Shown: in pieces, positions 25,977-35,432 of the stretch
Layout of the letters: the number at the start of each line of letters is the position of its first letter
How positions within the stretch are numbered: the stretch's first letter is position 1
NCBI GenBank assembly: GCA_963696325.1
Contig: CAVOJV010000028.1
Location: 59,926-123,925 of the forward strand
DNA length: 64,000 nucleotides
Reading direction: 5' to 3'
Source: CAVOJV01 sp963696325
GTDB lineage: Bacteria; Pseudomonadota; Gammaproteobacteria; Competibacterales; Competibacteraceae
Program-made: the position numbers and the translations under genes
The notes under the pieces: model-generated
Databases searched by the model: none
Told to the model about the DNA's origin: nothing
The model's input: only the letters and a program-made list of their open reading frames with translations

Positions 25977-28211
25977 TTAATATCGAGTCGTTTCGTAGCC
26001 CAGAATCGCCTGTTCCAACACTTTGTTGATGCGTGTGCCGACCCCGGCTAAACCTTTCAGTTCTAATTCTACGTACACGGCGTTTTTCACATCCGGGTCA
26101 GCGGGCTGGTCGCGGCGTTGTCGCGCTAGCATGCGCAAGGCCCAGCAGCAGTCGCCGTATTCAAATCCCCCCATGACATCCATGTTGCGTGAGTCCTGAA
26201 GAGAATAATTCCAGCGGGCTACGGTGCGCCATTGCGCATTGAGCGGCCAAACCGTGGCGGCATCCAGTTGCTCCAGGCCATTCTCCACGAGACGGTAGGA
26301 AAAGTTGAACAGCCGCCCGTCACCACTATCATAGCGCACGTCCAGGGCACTGCGCCGGGTGTTACCAAAACGCTCGTCCCATTCTAAGGCACCGTGCAGC
26401 AATAGATCAGACCGCAGGTACAGCCGCCCCTCCGCGATGAGTCCCGGCGCGAGAACCTCATTGGGGACTGTGTCTTCAAGAGACACCCGGGGAGTACTAA
26501 AATAATGAATGCGACCGATACTGGCGCGTAACCGCTCGCTCCCATCGCTGGAGTTAAGCAGGCGGGTGGTAAACGCGGTCGTCAGTTGATTGGCGTCGCC
26601 GAGCCGATCAGCCCCGACAAAGCGGTTTTCCGTGAATAACCAGGGATAGCCGGGGTCCACTTCGGCGCTGTCGAAGACGGGAATGTCGGTTTGGTTACGA
26701 TAGGGAACGTACAGATAGAATAGGCGTGGCTCCAGGGTCTGGATATCGGCTTGTTTCCCCCACCATGTCCACTGCACCGGGCGTTCGAAGAACAGGCCAC
26801 TGTCCATGCTGACCACCGGGGCGCTTCGGGATGGCGAGTTGTTGACACCGGGGGCGGTAGCTTGCAGGTCGTAAGTGGTGTAGCGATAACTCAGCCGGGG
26901 TGTTATGAAACCTGCTGGCCATTCCATGGGCAGGCTGATACCCGGATACAAGTCCAGGCGGTTACCGGTGATGCCGCTGTCGCGCTCAAAACGCACTAAC
27001 TCACCGCGCAGCTTATAGTCCAGACCGCTGGAGCGCTGTGGCCAAGCCCCGGTGAACAGCAGTTGAGGCAGGCGGTTGTAAGGCTCGTTGTTGCCGAAGA
27101 GCAGTGGGTCGATGGTCTGAAAGGTTTGCGCCTGGACGAAGGTGGTCCAGGAATCGCCCGCGTAGTTGGCGGCCAGATGCTGTTCCAGATAGGTAGGATT
27201 GAAGAGCCCTAGGTTATTACTGAAATCCCTGATATAGGTATCGTCGGAGACATGCTCATAGAGCAGGTTGGTGTAGAGATTGGGTAGCGGATTGGCATTG
27301 TACTTGATGTCAGCCGCACCACGGGCACCACCGTACTCCTGGTCATAGGGTATATATTCCAGCCGAATTTCACCCCGGTCCCAGGGATTAAGAAAGCGGT
27401 ACTCCTCCCCCAGCAGCAGGCCGCGTTTGGTCATGATGCGCGGGGTGATAGTCATGTCCCGGTTGGGGGCGATATTCCAGTAATAGGGGATGCGGGCATC
27501 GAAACCGTTACCGGTTTCCAAGCCGAAACTCGGTGCAAGCAAGCCCGATTGGCGTTCATTGGTGAGGGGGAACGATAAATAGGGCAGGTACATGATCGGC
27601 ACATCCTTAATGGCCAGGGTCAAGTGGCGGGCCGAGCCGCGGCCCGTGGTTTCGTCCAAATCCATCTGGCGGGCACGCAATTGCCAGAACTCGTCGCCGC
27701 GCGCGCAGGTGGAGTAGGTGACGTTTTCCAGATGGCTCTGCTGGCTGCGGCGGTCGACCCGCACCTGCGCCGCCTTGCCCTGAGCGTTGCGACTAGGCAG
27801 GTAATACTCGGCATCTTTGAACTGGCCCGATTCATTGTTAAGGTCGAGATCGGCTTGACGGCTGCGTAAGGCCAGAGTCGGATCACCGTAGACGACGTTG
27901 TCGCTGGCCTGGACGCGATTGGCGAGGCGGTCCAGGGTTACCAGAGGGGCTTGCAGCCGCTGATCACCCTGGCGAACGCGCACATCGCCTTCCAAGACGG
28001 CTTCGCTCGCCGAGGCGAGTGCCTGATCGGCTGTGAACTCCAAGGGAGAGTCCAGCGCGGTCGCGCCGGTATTGGTAGTCACCACACCCGCCAAGATGTC
28101 GGGCTTGCACATCAGCCATTGACGTGATGGGGTTGCCGACTGCGCCTGAGCGCTAGCCCAGGGCAGCCAGGCCAGGAAGACGCTCGTTAAAGCTAATTTG
28201 TAGTAAGTCAC
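25977..28211 (-). CDS. lptD: LPS assembly outer-membrane protein LptD
   Basis: A 744-residue outer-membrane beta barrel that with LptE inserts lipopolysaccharide into the outer leaflet. A signal peptide ends near AQAQS, then an OstA-type periplasmic domain (LEGDVRVRQGDQRLQAPLVT) and the barrel (LPYLSFPLTNERQSGLLAPSFG region near residue 210). The four-cysteine pattern used for inter-domain disulfides is kept: C35, one near 168, and the pair CC near 688. The start codon is GTG. It heads the surA-pdxA-rsmA series and diverges from the photolyase. Confidence 0.96.
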   Translation of the reverse strand: MTYYKLALTSVFLAWLPWASAQAQSATPSRQWLMCKPDILAGVVTTNTGATALDSPLEFTADQALASASEAVLEGDVRVRQGDQRLQAPLVTLDRLANRVQASDNVVYGDPTLALRSRQADLDLNNESGQFKDAEYYLPSRNAQGKAAQVRVDRRSQQSHLENVTYSTCARGDEFWQLRARQMDLDETTGRGSARHLTLAIKDVPIMYLPYLSFPLTNERQSGLLAPSFGLETGNGFDARIPYYWNIAPNRDMTITPRIMTKRGLLLGEEYRFLNPWDRGEIRLEYIPYDQEYGGARGAADIKYNANPLPNLYTNLLYEHVSDDTYIRDFSNNLGLFNPTYLEQHLAANYAGDSWTTFVQAQTFQTIDPLLFGNNEPYNRLPQLLFTGAWPQRSSGLDYKLRGELVRFERDSGITGNRLDLYPGISLPMEWPAGFITPRLSYRYTTYDLQATAPGVNNSPSRSAPVVSMDSGLFFERPVQWTWWGKQADIQTLEPRLFYLYVPYRNQTDIPVFDSAEVDPGYPWLFTENRFVGADRLGDANQLTTAFTTRLLNSSDGSERLRASIGRIHYFSTPRVSLEDTVPNEVLAPGLIAEGRLYLRSDLLLHGALEWDERFGNTRRSALDVRYDSGDGRLFNFSYRLVENGLEQLDAATVWPLNAQWRTVARWNYSLQDSRNMDVMGGFEYGDCCWALRMLARQRRDQPADPDVKNAVYVELELKGLAGVGTRINKVLEQAILGYETTRY

Positions 28212-28405
28212 GGGAAGGTTTTTACGACTTTTTGAAGGCTCCTAAAATGGCATAGATTGCTTGTGGCTTCAATCTCTGTGGGTTGGATTTCCCGCGGCTT
28301 GCGCGGGCTAGTTCATTTCACGGTGGACGAGTTCACCAGAACTCTCCGACTGCCTCGGCCAAGCGAATCGCCAATAACATGTTATACCAATTAGCGAGAT
28401 CATCC

Positions 28406-29845
28406 ATGTCCACCGCCCTGATTTGGTTTCGCCGCGATCTGCGGCTGCATGATAATCCCGCCCTGAGCCACGCTGTCGGCGCCCATGAGCAGGTTATCCC
28501 GGTTTATATCCATGCTCCCCAGGAAGAGGCGCCCTGGATACCCGGTCAGGCGAGTGGCTGGTGGTTGCACCGCAGTCTGGCGGCGCTGGTCGACTCCCTG
28601 CACGAACGCGGCTCCCCGCTGCTGCTGCGGCAGGGCGACAGCCTCGCAACGCTGCGCGCCCTGGTTCGAGAAACCGGCGCCACGGCGGTCTACTGGAATC
28701 GCCTCTACGAGCCGGCAAGCGTCGCCCGTGATAAGGCCATCAAGGCGGCGCTGCGGGAGAATGGGTTGGAGGTGGCGAGCTTCAACGCCGCTCTCCTCTT
28801 CGAACCCTGGACGGTGCGTAAGGACGATAAGACTCCTTACCAGGTTTTTACTCCCTACTGGAGGGCCTGCGTTCGACTCACGCCGCCGCCCGTGCCCCTG
28901 CCCATCCCGGAATCGCTCAAGGCGCCGAATCCCTGGCCCGACTCGCCGCCGTTGGAGGTTCTGGGCCTGCTGCCGAGCATTGCCTGGTATGGTCACATGG
29001 CGACGATGTGGCGGCCAGGCGAGGGCGGTGCCTTGGCGCGGCTTGAGCATTTTTGTGGGACTATCCTGGCCGCCTACCAGCAAGGACGCAATCTGCCTGG
29101 CACGGACGGCGTATCGCGGTTGTCGCCGCACCTGCACTTCGGCGAACTCTCCCCGCGCCAGGTGTGGACGGCGGTTAGCAACCAGATGGGGGGTGATCCC
29201 TTGGCGCGGCCCGCGGCGGAGACGTTTCTGCGCGAACTGGGTTGGCGGGAGTTTGCTCATTACGCGCTGTATCACTGGCCCCACACATCCACCCAACCGT
29301 TGCAGGAACGCTTCAACGCCTTTCCCTGGCGCAGTGAGTATGGTGAACTGCTCGAAGCCTGGCGGCAAGGGCGCACAGGCTATCCGTTCGTGGACGCCGG
29401 CCTGCGCGAACTGTGGCGGACCGGCTGGATGCACAATCGGGTGCGCATGGTGGTGGCGTCGTTCCTCGCCAAGAACTGCCGCATTCCCTGGCAGGAAGGC
29501 GTACGCTGGTTCTGGGATACTCTGGTGGACGCGGATCTGGCCAACAATACCCTGGGCTGGCAGTGGACGGCGGGCTGCGGCACCGATGCCGCCCCCTATT
29601 TCCGCATCTTCAATCCTGTCATTCAAGGCATGAAGTTTGACCCCGACGGGACCTATGTCAGACGTTGGGTGCCGGAACTGGTTGGGCTGCCGGATCGCTG
29701 GGTCTACCAACCCTGGGCCGCCCCGGTGGATGAACAGCGCGCCGCCAAGCTTGTTCTCGGGCGTGACTACCCTCACCCGGTAGTGGACTTCGCCGCCAGC
29801 CGTAGCGAAGCCCTGGCAGGTTACGAAAGCATCAAGCAGCGTTAA
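28406..29845 (+). CDS. phrB: Class I cyclobutane pyrimidine dimer photolyase
   Basis: A 479-residue light-driven DNA repair flavoprotein. The N-terminal Rossmann antenna domain begins TALIWFRRDLRLHDNPAL. The FAD-binding helical domain includes LSPHLHFGELSPRQVW, FLRELGWREFAHY, WMHNRVRMVVASFLAKN and the signature WQWTAGCGTDAAPYFRIFNP. The frame extends upstream to 28283, but homologues begin at the ATG 28406. It diverges from lptD. Confidence 0.96.
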   Translation: MSTALIWFRRDLRLHDNPALSHAVGAHEQVIPVYIHAPQEEAPWIPGQASGWWLHRSLAALVDSLHERGSPLLLRQGDSLATLRALVRETGATAVYWNRLYEPASVARDKAIKAALRENGLEVASFNAALLFEPWTVRKDDKTPYQVFTPYWRACVRLTPPPVPLPIPESLKAPNPWPDSPPLEVLGLLPSIAWYGHMATMWRPGEGGALARLEHFCGTILAAYQQGRNLPGTDGVSRLSPHLHFGELSPRQVWTAVSNQMGGDPLARPAAETFLRELGWREFAHYALYHWPHTSTQPLQERFNAFPWRSEYGELLEAWRQGRTGYPFVDAGLRELWRTGWMHNRVRMVVASFLAKNCRIPWQEGVRWFWDTLVDADLANNTLGWQWTAGCGTDAAPYFRIFNPVIQGMKFDPDGTYVRRWVPELVGLPDRWVYQPWAAPVDEQRAAKLVLGRDYPHPVVDFAASRSEALAGYESIKQR

Positions 29846-29882
29846 TATTTAAGGCAACACAGCCTCTGCCGAAGTCATCACG

Positions 29883-30101
29883 ATGTTAGCCTGCGCGTTC
29901 ATTCACTCGAAGAGCAAGGAGCCGATCTACTTCGTTGGCCCCATGACCGTCGTTGCCGTTCAACCGGGGATTACGGTGGAATATCTGGGCGAAGTGGAGG
30001 CTCCCGACGGCACCATCATTTACCCACAGGCGTGGTATGACGATGGCTGGATCAGGGCCAGGCCGGAACTGGAATGTGATCAACGGCACATTCTGGTGTG
30101 A
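29883..30101 (+). CDS. Small hypothetical protein
   Basis: A 72-residue ORF just after the photolyase gene, with no recognised family. The composition is protein-like (beta-prone VGPMTVVAVQPGITVEYLGE, then YPQAWYDDGWIRARPE), but no ribosome binding site is evident. A hairpin lies 30 bases downstream. It could be a real small gene or chance. Confidence 0.3.
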   Translation: MLACAFIHSKSKEPIYFVGPMTVVAVQPGITVEYLGEVEAPDGTIIYPQAWYDDGWIRARPELECDQRHILV

Positions 30102-30129
30102 TCCGGGAGGAAAAACAGGATCTGGGGGC

Positions 30130-30167
30130 CGCCAAGGCATAGTGATAGCCGCGTTTATGCCTTGGCG
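30130..30167. terminator. Long inverted repeat between the convergent small ORF and mcl
   Basis: CGCCAAGGCAT (30130-30140) pairs with ATGCCTTGGCG (30157-30167) around a 16-base loop. An 11-bp stem at the end of two convergent units suggests a bidirectional transcription stop or mRNA 3' stabiliser, although neither side has a clear T run. Confidence 0.4.
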
Positions 30168-30181
30168 CTATTCGGAATGGC

Positions 30182-31231
30182 TTAGAAGCCGTATAGTTGG
30201 CGATACTCGGTGTCGCGCTCGGCGATCAGCTTGGCCAGGTTGTACATGACCTTGCATTGTTTGTAAGTGGCGTCATCCTGCATCTTGCCGTCGATCATCA
30301 CAGCACCACTGCCATCCGGCATGGCGTCGATCACCCGCTTGGCCCAGGCCACCTCGTCCGGCGGCGGGCTGAACACGCGCTTGGCGATGGTGATCTGATT
30401 GGGATGCAGGGTCCAGGTGCCGACGCAACCCATCAGGAAGGCGTTGCGGAATTGATCCTCGCAGGCGACCAGGTCGGCGATATCGCCAAAGGGACCGTAG
30501 AAAGGCAGAGCACCCACGCTGGTGCAAGCGTCGACCATGCGGCTGATGGTGTAATGCCAGAGATCCTGCTGCGCGGTGGGGCGCGGCGCGTCCGGGTTCT
30601 TAGGGTCGGGGTCGGTGCGCACCAGATAGCCGGGATGGCCGCCGCCCACACGGGTGGTCTTCATCCGCCTGGAGGCGGCGAGATCCGCCGGACCCAGGCT
30701 CATGCCCTGCATGCGCGGGCTGGAATTGGCTATCTCTTCCACATTGGCCACGCCCAGGGCAGTTTCCAGAATTGCATGAATCAAAATTGGCTTCTTCAGC
30801 CCGGCCTTGGCTTCCAGTTGGGCGAGGAGCTGGTCTACGTAATAGATATCCCAAGGCCCCTGCACCTTGGGCACCATGATCACGTCAAGCTTATCGCCGA
30901 TCTCCCCCACCAGCCGCAGCAGGTCATCCAGAAACCAGGGGCTGTCCAGGCTGTTCACGCGGGTCCAGAGCTGGGTATCTCCAAAGTCCACGGCCTTGCC
31001 GATTTTCACCAATCCCTCACGAGCGTCGACTTTGCGATCGATGGGGACCGCGTCTTCCAGATTGCCGAGCAGGATATCCACCTGCTTGGCGATGTCCGGC
31101 ACCTTAATAGCCATTTTAGCATTGCTGGGGTCGAAGAAATGGATCATCCGGGATGGCCGCACCGGAACCTCCCGGAGGGGTTCGGGAGCACCTACTACTT
31201 TGGGTTTGAAGAAATCTCGGGGACTGCGCAT
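30182..31231 (-). CDS. mcl: L-malyl-CoA / beta-methylmalyl-CoA lyase
   Basis: A 349-residue HpcH/HpaI (CitE-like) aldolase resembling Mcl1 of Rhodobacter and Chloroflexus. It cleaves malyl-CoA to acetyl-CoA and glyoxylate, and methylmalyl-CoA to propionyl-CoA and glyoxylate. Visible motifs are HFFDPSNAKMAIKVPDIAK, the acidic metal ligands in LGNLEDAVPIDRK, IMVPKVQGPWDIYYVDQLL and HAILETALGVANVEEIA. Other genes of the ethylmalonyl-CoA or 3-hydroxypropionate pathways are not in view, so its pathway here is inference. Confidence 0.9.
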   Translation of the reverse strand: MRSPRDFFKPKVVGAPEPLREVPVRPSRMIHFFDPSNAKMAIKVPDIAKQVDILLGNLEDAVPIDRKVDAREGLVKIGKAVDFGDTQLWTRVNSLDSPWFLDDLLRLVGEIGDKLDVIMVPKVQGPWDIYYVDQLLAQLEAKAGLKKPILIHAILETALGVANVEEIANSSPRMQGMSLGPADLAASRRMKTTRVGGGHPGYLVRTDPDPKNPDAPRPTAQQDLWHYTISRMVDACTSVGALPFYGPFGDIADLVACEDQFRNAFLMGCVGTWTLHPNQITIAKRVFSPPPDEVAWAKRVIDAMPDGSGAVMIDGKMQDDATYKQCKVMYNLAKLIAERDTEYRQLYGF

Positions 31232-31388
31232 TAACCTCTCCCTAAAACTTAACGATTGCGAGGAAAACTGAATAATTTTTTTTCAATGATAACACGCATC
31301 CCCCTGGGCTTCGAAACCCTCGCAGCGGCAGTAGGATTGCCGCCATTATTCGAAGTGCCCCTGCATATGATTACCCCGGCAGTTTTTG

Positions 31389-31772
31389 TCAAAGCAACGT
31401 TCCAAGATGGATTATTTCGGTTATCAACACTATCAGCCAAACCAGGATGCTGACCCCTGCCGCGGCGGCCGCGATATCCTTGATAATACGTATCTTGTCG
31501 TTCTCTTTCGTTTCCATGAAATCACACACCGCCTCGATAGCGCTATTGAATAGTTCAGCCATCAGTACCAGACCCGTAGCCATTAAAATCATCGCAAAAT
31601 CAACCCACTGTCGGAAGGCAAAAGCCATGGCGAGAACCACTGCGGAGAGGACGACTTTATAGGCAACGCTGAAATCATACAGCACCGCGAACCTGAAACC
31701 AGAGAGGATGATTTTAAGCTTGCGCAGGGGATGGAAACCGGGCTCGCCGGTACCAAGAAATTTATTCCTCAT
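31389..31772 (-). CDS. dgkA: Diacylglycerol kinase family membrane protein
   Basis: A 127-residue protein from ATG 31772 with three hydrophobic segments and the DgkA signature ELFNSAIEAVCDFM followed by IRIIKDIAAAAAGV. It phosphorylates diacylglycerol, or possibly undecaprenol as in the Gram-positive branch, at the inner membrane. It is followed upstream on the same strand by a PAP2 phosphatase, pairing a lipid kinase with a lipid phosphatase. Confidence 0.85.
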   Translation of the reverse strand: MRNKFLGTGEPGFHPLRKLKIILSGFRFAVLYDFSVAYKVVLSAVVLAMAFAFRQWVDFAMILMATGLVLMAELFNSAIEAVCDFMETKENDKIRIIKDIAAAAAGVSILVWLIVLITEIIHLGTLL

Positions 31773-31857
31773 AACTGCCTCTGTAAATCGCTTAGGGGAC
31801 CGGCTGCGCTGAAGCAGCCGCCTGTGTCGGGAGTACCACAGCCCGCCGTCGGTTTTG

Positions 31858-32403
31858 CTAAAGGGACTTCTGTACGATAGGTACGCAAGCGACCCACAGT
31901 ACACCGATAACCACCCCTCCGAACACGTCCGATGGAAAATGAACCTGTAGGTATATTCGGGATACCGCAACGGCGGTCATCAGAAGAAACGCGATCGCGG
32001 CGGCCAGCCATTGCCATTCCGGCAGGATTCGGCGAATGATCAGCATCAAGCACAGCGAAAAAGCGACAATTTGCGTGGTATGCGCGCTAGGAAACGAGCC
32101 ATCCGTGGGCATTGCGACCAGCGGCGCGAAAGCGGTAGGCCGCGGTCGCGCCAGGATGGCTTTGGCAAGATGACAGAGCAGCGTGGCACCGCCAAAACCA
32201 ACCATCAACAACATGGCCTCCTCACGGTAGCGATAGTATAGAAGCGCCGCGGTTACCATGGCGGCGGCGGGAAGTAATACCAACAGGGAGCCGACCCAGG
32301 TTACGTAGCGGAAAAAATAGTCACAGGGTTCAGATCGATGGGCTGCCATAAGCCAAAGAATCCACGTATCGAAGCGGCCAATGTCCTGCCAATTGATTTG
32401 CAC
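31858..32403 (-). CDS. PAP2-superfamily membrane phosphatase
   Basis: A 181-residue polytopic membrane protein with all three catalytic motifs of type 2 phosphatidic acid phosphatases: KAILARPRP, FPSAHTT and SRIYLQVHFPSD. The family dephosphorylates phosphatidate, undecaprenyl pyrophosphate or related lipids facing the periplasm. It is transcribed with dgkA (85-base gap), suggesting phospholipid or undecaprenol recycling. Confidence 0.88.
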   Translation of the reverse strand: MQINWQDIGRFDTWILWLMAAHRSEPCDYFFRYVTWVGSLLVLLPAAAMVTAALLYYRYREEAMLLMVGFGGATLLCHLAKAILARPRPTAFAPLVAMPTDGSFPSAHTTQIVAFSLCLMLIIRRILPEWQWLAAAIAFLLMTAVAVSRIYLQVHFPSDVFGGVVIGVLWVACVPIVQKSL

Positions 32404-32520
32404 TATTGTATCGCCCTGCTTGTTTCTATCAGCGGATTACCGGAAGACACCCTTATTAGCATGATCTACACTGACTAAGCTGTCTAATTGTGGTTGAGCG
32501 GTGAACCATGAGGAGTTTCC

Positions 32521-33081
32521 ATGCGCAAATACGATCTAGCCGCCCTCGCGGCCCAAGCCCAGGGTACGAAGCTGCCCCCCGTGGAACGCTGGAACCCGCC
32601 CCTAAGCGGCGATATGGACATGCGCATCGCCCGCGATGGGACCTGGTTTCACGAAGGCTCGCCCATTGAGCGCGAGAAGCTGGCGCGGCTGTTCTCCACC
32701 ATTCTGCGCCGGGACGAGGACGGCTGTCACTATCTGGTGACGCCGGTCGAGAAATGGCGCATCCGGGTGGACGATGCCCCGTTTGTGGCGTTGTGGTTGG
32801 AGGTGACGGGGCAGGGCGAAGCACAGGAACTGCGCTTTACCACTAATCTGGGCGATCAGGTCATGGCCGGCCCCGAGCACCCGATCCAGGTCGAGTATCA
32901 AGCGGCCGGTGGCGAGCCCTCGCCCTATTTGCATGTGCGCGCCCGCTTGCGGGCGCTGATCTCCCGCAGCGTGTTCCTGGAACTGGCGGAACTTGGCATG
33001 GAGCGGGAAGTGGATGGGAAATTGCTGTTCGGAGTGTGGAGCCAGGGCGTGTTTTTCCCCCTGGGCAGCCTGCGCGAATGA
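32521..33081 (+). CDS. DUF1285 family protein
   Basis: A 186-residue cytosolic protein of the DUF1285 family, with the typical conserved start GDMDMRIARDGTWFHEGSPI (about residues 30-49) and a C-terminus ending GVWSQGVFFPLGSLRE. The molecular function of the family is unknown to me. GAGGAG lies about 10 bases upstream of the ATG. It precedes the qmcA-nfeD pair by about 100 bases. Confidence 0.85.
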   Translation: MRKYDLAALAAQAQGTKLPPVERWNPPLSGDMDMRIARDGTWFHEGSPIEREKLARLFSTILRRDEDGCHYLVTPVEKWRIRVDDAPFVALWLEVTGQGEAQELRFTTNLGDQVMAGPEHPIQVEYQAAGGEPSPYLHVRARLRALISRSVFLELAELGMEREVDGKLLFGVWSQGVFFPLGSLRE

Positions 33082-33182
33082 GGATTCAGGGAGTCCTGGG
33101 CCGGCCCCAGGAAGATTTGTCGAAAGGCGCTTTTGCACCTACACTGCGTTTGCAGGAAAGCTAATCACTCAGGGAGATCAAG

Positions 33183-34109
33183 ATGGATATATCATGGTTA
33201 GTGTTGGGATTTTTCGTGGTGCTGGCCATCGTGCTGGTGATGCGGGGCGTGAAATCGGTGCCCCAAGGCACAGAGTACACGGTGGAACGCTTCGGCCGCT
33301 ACACCCATACCCTCACGCCGGGGCTCAACCTCATCATCCCGATCGTAGACAGTGTCGGTCGCAAGATGAATATGATGGAGAACGTCCTCGACGTTCCCTC
33401 GCAAGAGATTATCACCAAGGACAACGCGATGGTCACGGTGGATGGCGTGGTGTTCTTCCAGGTGCTGGATGCCGCCAAGGCCGCCTACGAGGTGAATAAC
33501 CTGGAATATGCCATCCTCAATCTCACCATGACCAATATCCGCACCGTCATGGGTTCCATGGATCTGGACGAACTGCTGTCCAAGCGCGACGATATCAACG
33601 CCCGTCTGCTGCACGTGGTAGACGACGCCACCGCTCCCTGGGGAGTGAAAGTGACCCGCATCGAGATCAAGGACATTGCGCCACCCAAGGATCTGGTCGA
33701 ATCCATGGCCCGGCAGATGAAAGCCGAGCGCGACAAGCGCGCCTCCATCCTGGAAGCCGAGGGCAAGCGTCAGTCCGAGATCCTGAAAGCCGAGGGCCAA
33801 AAGCAGGGAGCGATTCTGGAAGCGGAGGGCCGCAAGGAAGCCGCGTTCCGGGATGCCGAGGCTCGCGAGCGCATGGCCCAGGCCGAAGCCCGCGCCACGC
33901 TGATGGTATCCGAGGCTATCAGCAAGGGCAATGTGCAGGCCATCAACTACTTCGTGGCGCAGAAATATGTAGATGCTCTGGGGCGGTTTGCGGCATCCCC
34001 CAATCAAAAGATCCTGTTCATGCCCCTGGAGGCCGGTAGCGTGATCGGGGCGCTGGGCGGTATCAGCGAGATCGCCAAGCAGGCTTTTAGCAAAACCGAG
34101 GTCCGGTGA
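33183..34109 (+). CDS. SPFH/Band 7 paraslipin (QmcA-like)
   Basis: A 308-residue membrane-anchored SPFH protein. An N-terminal membrane segment (LVLGFFVVLAIVLVMRGV) is followed by the Band 7 domain (VPQGTEYTVERFGRYTHTL) and an Ala/Glu-rich coiled coil with repeats such as ILEAEGKRQSEILKAEGQKQ. These proteins oligomerise in the inner membrane and work with the NfeD protein encoded by the overlapping next gene, often modulating proteases. Confidence 0.92.
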   Translation: MDISWLVLGFFVVLAIVLVMRGVKSVPQGTEYTVERFGRYTHTLTPGLNLIIPIVDSVGRKMNMMENVLDVPSQEIITKDNAMVTVDGVVFFQVLDAAKAAYEVNNLEYAILNLTMTNIRTVMGSMDLDELLSKRDDINARLLHVVDDATAPWGVKVTRIEIKDIAPPKDLVESMARQMKAERDKRASILEAEGKRQSEILKAEGQKQGAILEAEGRKEAAFRDAEARERMAQAEARATLMVSEAISKGNVQAINYFVAQKYVDALGRFAASPNQKILFMPLEAGSVIGALGGISEIAKQAFSKTEVR

Positions 34110-34564
34110 TGACTCTGCTGGAACCGGTCTACTGGAACTGGTGGCTGCTGGGGCTGGGGCTGATCATCGTCGAGATCTTGGTCCCCGGTACCTTTTTCTT
34201 ATGGATAGGCATCGCGGCGCTGTGCGTCGGGCTCGTGGTGTTCCTGTTCCCGGCCTTGATCTGGCAACTGCAATGGCTGCTGTTCGCCCTGCTGTCGGTG
34301 GGGTCTCTGGCGCTCTGGTGGCTGTATTTGCAACGCCATCCCAGCCGTACCGACGATCCCCTGCTCAACCGTCGCGGCCATCAATATGTGGGCCGAGTGT
34401 TTACCCTGGACGCCCCTATCGTCAACGGCCAGGGCAAGATCCGGGTCGATGATTCCATCTGGAAGGTGGAAGCCGAGGATTGCCCAGCCGGTACCCGCGT
34501 GCGGGTGGTGGGGATAAATAACGTGGTGCTAAAGGCAAAGATAGAAAAATCGCACACCCACTAG
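34109..34564 (+). CDS. NfeD-like membrane protein (YbbK type)
   Basis: A 151-residue NfeD1b-type protein with two or three membrane segments (LGLGLIIVEILVPGTFFLWIGI) and a C-terminal OB-fold (YVGRVFTLDAPIVNGQGKIR). It shares the TGATG junction with the SPFH gene; a GTG three bases earlier is equally possible as start. The SPFH-NfeD pair is a widely conserved membrane-quality module. Confidence 0.92.
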   Translation: MTLLEPVYWNWWLLGLGLIIVEILVPGTFFLWIGIAALCVGLVVFLFPALIWQLQWLLFALLSVGSLALWWLYLQRHPSRTDDPLLNRRGHQYVGRVFTLDAPIVNGQGKIRVDDSIWKVEAEDCPAGTRVRVVGINNVVLKAKIEKSHTH

Positions 34565-34601
34565 GCTGCCAGTCCGTAGCTGTTGCCAGATCAGAGTTCA
34601 T

Positions 34602-34646
34602 GCCCTCCCTGAGGGACTCCCGCGTGCCGGGTGGCGCGGGGAGGGC
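34602..34646 (+). terminator. Stem-loop downstream of the SPFH-NfeD pair
   Basis: GCCCTCCC (34602-34609) can pair with GGGAGGGC (34639-34646) around a G/C-rich loop that can itself fold. It sits between the convergent nfeD-like and SnoaL-like genes. There is no T tract, so it may be a Rho-dependent end or mRNA-stabilising structure. Confidence 0.35.
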
Positions 34647-34683
34647 GGCTTAATACCCACCCTTACCCGATTATGCCTGACGG

Positions 34684-35148
34684 TCAATTCTTCTCAGGCA
34701 TCGCGGAAGAATGGTGACTCGTGATTAGCCACTGTCCCTTATCGGCATCCCACCTGTAGGTATAGGTGTAGCGAGCTTTTACTTGCGTGCCGTCACCGTA
34801 CGTGAAGGTGTATAAGCCGGCATCAACCGCGGTATTGCAGTCAATTTCTATCGTTCGCGAATCAATTTTCCCAACTGGTTTCTTTTCGAGAAAGTTATGA
34901 AAGTAGTCCTCCTTAGCGTCTGGAGTCATGCGTGGGGTGTTGGAAACTGTTGGAAGAAGAACTGACTTCTCAGCGTAATTTGCTACGACTTTCTTTGGGT
35001 CGCCCGTCTTTAGACTGTCATTCCAGCGGTCAAAGAGTGACGCGATCTCCTCTTCCGACGTGTCATGACAAGACTCCGATCGCGCCAGAGTCTGAGTAGA
35101 AATGATTGCGGTGGAAAAGGCTACTGCCAGGACGAGTGCTTTTTTCAT
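34684..35148 (-). CDS. Secreted SnoaL-like (DUF4440) protein
   Basis: A 154-residue protein from ATG 35148 with a Sec signal peptide (MKKALVLAVAFSTAIISTQT, cleavage near TLARS). The mature part is an NTF2/SnoaL-like cone of the SgcJ/EcaC type: EEEIASLFDRWNDSLKTGDP, TPRMTPDAKEDYFHNFLEKK and a final WLITSHHSSAMPEKN. The His pair near the end is a common feature of this group. Enzymatic function is not known. Confidence 0.8.
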   Translation of the reverse strand: MKKALVLAVAFSTAIISTQTLARSESCHDTSEEEIASLFDRWNDSLKTGDPKKVVANYAEKSVLLPTVSNTPRMTPDAKEDYFHNFLEKKPVGKIDSRTIEIDCNTAVDAGLYTFTYGDGTQVKARYTYTYRWDADKGQWLITSHHSSAMPEKN

Positions 35149-35432
35149 ACGTGCCCCTTTCGAGCGGTGGTGGAAAAGTGCAGGGTCTAACTCATTACAA
35201 AGCAATCGTATCACAGCGGGTTCTAACATCGGTTGACTCAGGCGATCAATTCGATTAGTTCGGAGTCAAATTTAGTGGGCGCCGAAAATCGACGCGAGTG
35301 AATGAATTCACCCGTTCACTTTCTGCTACGCTGTCGCCACAAACTCCTCATCCGCCGCCATAGGCTGTCGGATCCGTGGGGAACCCCCGTCTGCACAACC
35401 CACTTCATGTGCTCACCGTCTGGCAATCCACT

